The notes beneath the pieces were generated by a model that worked only from the letters and a program-made list of their open reading frames with translations, searched no databases and was not told the DNA's origin. DNA of 10,257 nucleotides from Verrucomicrobiia bacterium. Its GTDB lineage: Bacteria > Verrucomicrobiota > Verrucomicrobiia > Limisphaerales > Palsa-1400. Position numbers and translations under genes: made by a program. Shown here in pieces: positions 7,722 through 10,257 of the stretch. Location: contig JAICXV010000024.1 of assembly GCA_025934545.1 (NCBI GenBank), forward strand, positions 1 to 10,257. The letters are read 5' to 3'. Position 1 is the stretch's first letter. Each line of letters starts with the position of its first letter.

Positions 7722-7979
7722 TTATTTGCTGCTGGTGTCTTTTTTCTTGTGATGGCCGCTGACCTTGTCCCACTTCGCCTTGTCTTCGTCAGTCATCTTG
7801 GCGATTTCGTCCTTGTCGAGCTTGCCGTCTTTGTTGGTGTCGTATTTGTCGATCAGTTCCTTGCGCGCTTTGCCGCCAGCATGTTTCTTGGAGGTGGTGC
7901 CGCTGGTGCTGTCATCAGCGTGAACGACAAGAGCGGTGGCGCAAATCACGCCAGCGATAGTAACGAGTATCTTTTTCAT
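7722..7979 (-). CDS. Small exported EF-hand protein
   Basis: The 85-residue product starts MKKILVTIAG, with a signal peptide likely cleaved after VVHA (A21). The mature chain is about 64 residues and highly charged. It holds one complete canonical EF-hand loop, DTNKDGKLDKDE (47-58), with ligand positions D47, N49, D51, K53 (backbone), D55 and E58, preceded by the helix KARKELIDKY and followed by the helix EIAKMT. A second loop is not present; DEDKAKWDKV is only acidic helix. The tail is lysine/histidine rich (GHHKKKDTSSK). It probably binds calcium in the periplasm or outside; a single EF-hand normally needs a partner, so it may dimerise. No clear Shine-Dalgarno is visible. Upstream, 70 bp away on the same strand, is the VOC gene; downstream is a strong terminator. 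Confidence 0.85.
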   Translation of the reverse strand: MKKILVTIAGVICATALVVHADDSTSGTTSKKHAGGKARKELIDKYDTNKDGKLDKDEIAKMTDEDKAKWDKVSGHHKKKDTSSK

Positions 7980-8033
7980 ATTTCGTATTTTGTTAATTCC
8001 GGTGTCCGGATGTCAGGCTAGACGAGACGCTCT

Positions 8034-8044
8034 CTCAACAGGTT
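8034..8044. repeat. 11-bp direct repeat, copy 1
   Basis: CTCAACAGGTT just downstream of the VOC stop codon. The identical 11 bases recur at 8087-8097 inside the 3' end of the VOC gene, 53 bp away. The flanks do not match. This may be chance or a small slippage or duplication remnant. Confidence 0.5.
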
Positions 8045-8049
8045 ACACT

Positions 8050-8478
8050 TTAGTATGCAGCGCTGTTCGAGGCTATGTATTTGTCGCTCAACAGGTTCTT
8101 CGGTTCTTCAATGAGCTCGATTTCATACCCTTCCGGCGCGTCAATGAACGCAAAGCCGCCTCCGCCGGGCCGCATCGTTGGGCCGTCCGAATACTTTAAA
8201 CCAAACTTCGCCAGGTGCTCTCCAAACTCCGCCAGGCTATCGACCTCAAACGCCAGATGCGTCAGGTCGGTTTGCACCTGCACCGGCCCGCTGTTTGGGA
8301 ATGAACAAATCTCGATCAATTCCTCACTCTCGACGGCTTTCAAAAAAACCAGCTCCGAACCGCGCGGCGATTTGTGCCGCCGCTTCTCCTCCAACCCGAG
8401 CACTTGTTTATAAAATTTGATCGTCCGTTCCAGATCGTTCACGCGATAGCGCGTGTGCAGTAATTTCCTGGCAATCAT
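8050..8478 (-). CDS. Glyoxalase I-like VOC family protein
   Basis: The 142-residue product is a vicinal-oxygen-chelate metalloenzyme with two beta-alpha-beta-beta-beta modules. It aligns by eye with bacterial glyoxalase I: LLHTRYRVNDLERTIKFYKQVLG (6-28) matches the family start. The four metal ligands are in place at H8, E56 (LIEI), H74 (LTHLAFEV) and E121 (GYEIELIEE). Glyoxalase I converts the methylglyoxal hemithioacetal to lactoylthiol, a cytosolic detoxification step; the thiol used here is not shown by the sequence. The complete ligand set makes an active enzyme likely. A SNSAAY tail follows the last strand. The ATG at 8478 has no strong Shine-Dalgarno. Next on the strand, after 70 bp, is the unrelated EF-hand gene; divergently lies the barrel gene. 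Other VOC lyases or isomerases are possible. Confidence 0.85.
   Translation of the reverse strand: MIARKLLHTRYRVNDLERTIKFYKQVLGLEEKRRHKSPRGSELVFLKAVESEELIEICSFPNSGPVQVQTDLTHLAFEVDSLAEFGEHLAKFGLKYSDGPTMRPGGGGFAFIDAPEGYEIELIEEPKNLLSDKYIASNSAAY
8087..8097. repeat. 11-bp direct repeat, copy 2
   Basis: Second copy of CTCAACAGGTT, here coding (on the - strand) for the NLLS residues near the C-terminus of the VOC protein. The first copy lies just past that gene's stop. Confidence 0.5.
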
Positions 8479-8600
8479 GATGGAAAACTAACAGAGGCGG
8501 CCGAGTGAGCAAGCGCCTTAGCGCTTCCTTCAATGTGCCTATTTGCTTGTCAGGTGCAACCCTCTTGCCCCGACGCCACCTTTCAGTTAGAAAAAACACT
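8479..8600. promoter_or_regulatory. Divergent intergenic region between VOC and barrel genes
   Basis: This 122-bp gap lies between two outward-reading genes, so promoters in both directions are expected. It contains a perfect small hairpin at 8511-8526 (AAGCGC, loop CTTA, GCGCTT). Weak -35/-10-like pairs exist, for example TTGCCC at 8565 and TAGAAA at 8588 with 17-bp spacing, but this pair would start transcription almost on the GTG at 8601. No confident promoter can be named. Confidence 0.35.
8511..8526. repeat. Small perfect inverted repeat
   Basis: AAGCGC, loop CTTA, GCGCTT: a 6-bp perfect stem in the divergent VOC/barrel gap. It is not followed by a T-run, so it is not a terminator. It could be an operator-like site or chance. 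Confidence 0.4.
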
Positions 8601-9824
8601 GTGCGAAAACTTTATCTTGGCGCTTTGTTGCTGACCCTGTGCGTCTCGTCATTTTCTTTGCGCGCGCAAATCGATCCCGAAAAACGCACCCTCTTCCAAT
8701 TCGGCTACAATCAACCTCTCCAGGGCAGCGCACCTCTTTCCGGTTACGCGTTCTATTATCGCAATCAGCCGAATTTCATCCAATCAAACATGGTCCTGCG
8801 CCTCGCTATGGCGCCCGTATATTTGGATAGTGAATTGGGCATTCGCGGCGTTTTGGATGAAAATACGGACGTCGGCATTGGCCTGGCCGGAGGTGGTTTC
8901 GCGGATAGCTACTTTGAATTGCATGAGGGCAAATATCTGCGCAACGAATCCTTCACCGGCCACAGCGGCGAAGTATCCGCGTCGCTCTACCATCTGTTCA
9001 ATCCCGGCCAGAGAATTCCGCTCAGCGGAATCGTGCGCGTTGTTCCGCATTATGCGGTCTACGAACGCGACGAGGAGACCGCTGCCAATTTCGTTTTACC
9101 GCACGACCATCTGCGTGTCAGCAGCCGCGTCGGATTTCGACTCGGCGGTCGCGAACCGGTCATGATTCCAGACGTTGCCATGGAAATTTCTGTCTGGTAC
9201 GAAAATCAATACCGCACCAGCAGTGGCGTCTACGGATTCAACGGGGATCGCGAACTCAAGGAAATGTCACAACTGTTTTGGGCTCGCGCGCTCTTTGTTT
9301 ACACCACCAAAGCACATCATAACTTCAGCCTAAGCGTCAGTGCCGGCGACAGCATGGACGTCGACCGCTTCAGCGCTTATCGCCTTGGTGGCGACCTGCC
9401 ATTGAGCTCCGAATTTCCGCTCATTCTTCCCGGCTATTTTTACCAGGAACTCAGCGCGCGACGGTTTGTTTGCTTCACCGGCGAATACTCCCTGCCGCTG
9501 GACGAGGCCCAACGTTGGAGCGTGAAATTTCTTGGCAGCGTCGCCGGAGTCGATTACGTGCCCGGACTCGCGCAGCCCGGCCACTTCAACTCAGGCGTCG
9601 GCGCAGGACTCGGCTACCGTTCGAAGTCCGGTTTTTGGCAGGTCATCGGCAGTTACGGTTACGGTTTCGAAGCAATGCGCAGCAATGGCGACGGCGGCCA
9701 AAGCGTCGGCATCCTTTGCCAGCTTGATTTCGAAGCCCGCCATCGCGCTCGCAGTTTGTTGCTCGACCCGACCAGCCCCGAACGTTCGCGCGGCCTGTTC
9801 CGGTTCCTGCAAAACGTCTTCTAG
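8601..9824 (+). CDS. Outer-membrane beta-barrel protein, unassigned family
   Basis: From GTG 8601 the product has 407 residues with a clear signal peptide (MRKLYLGALLLTLCVSSFSLRA, cleavage before Q23). The frame opens at 8505, but that start would bury the signal behind 32 residues, so 8601 is preferred. The mature chain has alternating polar and hydrophobic strands rich in Y, F, W and G throughout, such as MVLRLAMAPVYLDSEL, GIVRVVPHYAVY and FWQVIGSYGYGFEA, and ends in NVF with a terminal phenylalanine, as expected for outer-membrane barrels. The segment AYRLGGDLPLSSEFPLILPGY resembles the LGG...GY hairpin of Omp85-type barrels, but no POTRA domain is present. A charged tail (about 375-407, with SPERSRGLF) follows the last clear strand. 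I do not recognise a named family. It may transport or assemble something in the outer membrane. mscL follows after 27 nt. Confidence 0.8.
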   Translation: MRKLYLGALLLTLCVSSFSLRAQIDPEKRTLFQFGYNQPLQGSAPLSGYAFYYRNQPNFIQSNMVLRLAMAPVYLDSELGIRGVLDENTDVGIGLAGGGFADSYFELHEGKYLRNESFTGHSGEVSASLYHLFNPGQRIPLSGIVRVVPHYAVYERDEETAANFVLPHDHLRVSSRVGFRLGGREPVMIPDVAMEISVWYENQYRTSSGVYGFNGDRELKEMSQLFWARALFVYTTKAHHNFSLSVSAGDSMDVDRFSAYRLGGDLPLSSEFPLILPGYFYQELSARRFVCFTGEYSLPLDEAQRWSVKFLGSVAGVDYVPGLAQPGHFNSGVGAGLGYRSKSGFWQVIGSYGYGFEAMRSNGDGGQSVGILCQLDFEARHRARSLLLDPTSPERSRGLFRFLQNVF

Positions 9825-9851
9825 CCAAACGCGCCTCGCTCTGCGCGAGTT

Positions 9852-10257
9852 ATGAAACCAATCATCGAAACGATCGAGATCCCGATCAAAAAGGTCAACC
9901 CGATCCTCCGGGAATTTAAATCGTTCGCCGTCCGTGGAAATGTTTTGGACCTCGCTGTCGGCGTCATTATCGGAACCGCGTTTGGCAAAGTCGTCGATTC
10001 TCTCGTCAAAGACGTTCTCATGCCGCCGCTGAGCATCCTCACCGGCAATATTGATCTCTCCAATCGTTTCATCAATCTTACGCGCGGCCATTACCAGACC
10101 TTGCAGGAAGCCCAAGACCACCACGCCCCGGTCATCACTTATGGAGTGTTCCTCGACACAATCGTCACCTTCCTCATCGTCGCGTTCGCCATCTTCGTCC
10201 TCGTTCGCCTGATCAATAAACTCCATCACAAACCAGCGCCGCCGCCCGCGCCCGCCA
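9852..10257 (+). CDS. mscL: Large-conductance mechanosensitive channel MscL (3' partial)
   Basis: The ATG at 9852 opens a frame that stays open to the window edge (135 codons plus one base). It encodes MscL, the inner-membrane pentameric channel that opens at high membrane tension to release solutes during osmotic downshock. After an N-terminal extension comes the family core: [20 protein letters not shown], with the S1 helix and the first, pore-lining TM1 (about 21-60, [20 protein letters not shown] following). The periplasmic loop has [11 protein letters not shown], and TM2 is [20 protein letters not shown], followed by RLINKLHHK and a proline/alanine linker before the missing cytoplasmic helix. 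The conserved RGN motif sits at 28-30, against 13-15 in E. coli, so about 15 residues are added at the N-terminus; no closer ATG or GTG is present in this frame. The final C-terminal residues lie outside the window. Confidence 0.95.
   Translation, partial: MKPIIETIEIPIKKVNPILREFKSFAVRGNVLDLAVGVIIGTAFGKVVDSLVKDVLMPPLSILTGNIDLSNRFINLTRGHYQTLQEAQDHHAPVITYGVFLDTIVTFLIVAFAIFVLVRLINKLHHKPAPPPAPA

Noticed and set aside
8565..8600. TTGCCC / TAGAAA promoter giving a leaderless barrel mRNA
   Set aside because: Each hexamer matches only four of six bases, which is expected by chance in a gap of this size.
9591..10229. Antisense reading frame (212 residues) across the barrel and mscL genes
   Set aside because: It spans two real genes on the other strand and has no domain; its acidic composition is the mirror of mscL codons.

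Overview
The window looks like chromosomal DNA from a free-living Verrucomicrobiota bacterium, probably of the Pedosphaera/Limisphaerales type; this is an inference. The signs are a moderately GC-rich sequence with weak Shine-Dalgarno signals and frequent GTG starts, a Verrucomicrobia/Planctomycetes-style prepilin-like protein ([14 protein letters not shown]-terminus, conserved NCKSN and NVGYLDG motifs), a PVC-type seven-repeat FG-GAP propeller, and the futalosine menaquinone enzyme MqnC. There are eleven protein genes and almost no spare DNA: no gap reaches 300 bases. No rRNA, tRNA, CRISPR array, transposase or phage gene was seen.

Layout. Bases 1-3547 (+ strand) hold the 3' part of a secreted-type TIM-barrel glycoside-hydrolase-like gene, then mqnC (GTG start, 26 nt gap), then a family 2 glycosyltransferase whose ATG directly follows the mqnC stop. 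Bases 3540-6232 (- strand) hold a tight block transcribed right to left: a two-repeat lipoprotein, a prepilin-like protein, and a PslG-like clan GH-A glycoside hydrolase with a signal peptide that overlaps the prepilin gene by 38 bp. The glycosyltransferase and this hydrolase converge and overlap by 8 bp. From a divergent intergenic region, a secreted seven-repeat FG-GAP beta-propeller gene runs to 7646 on the + strand.

After it come two - strand genes: a small exported EF-hand protein (7722-7979), followed by a very good intrinsic terminator with a UUCG tetraloop, and upstream of it a glyoxalase I-like VOC protein (8050-8478). A second divergent gap leads to a + strand outer-membrane beta-barrel gene (8601-9824) and then mscL, which runs off the right edge.

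Functionally, at least five products carry export signals (hydrolase, lipoprotein, propeller, EF-hand protein, barrel) and a sixth has a prepilin leader. The first gene probably lost its signal outside the window. The theme is cell-envelope and polysaccharide handling mixed with housekeeping genes (menaquinone synthesis, osmotic safety valve, glyoxalase). I see no defence system or mobile element. The most interesting unexplained parts are the lipoprotein/pseudopilin/hydrolase block, the duplicated-domain lipoprotein and the unassigned barrel.
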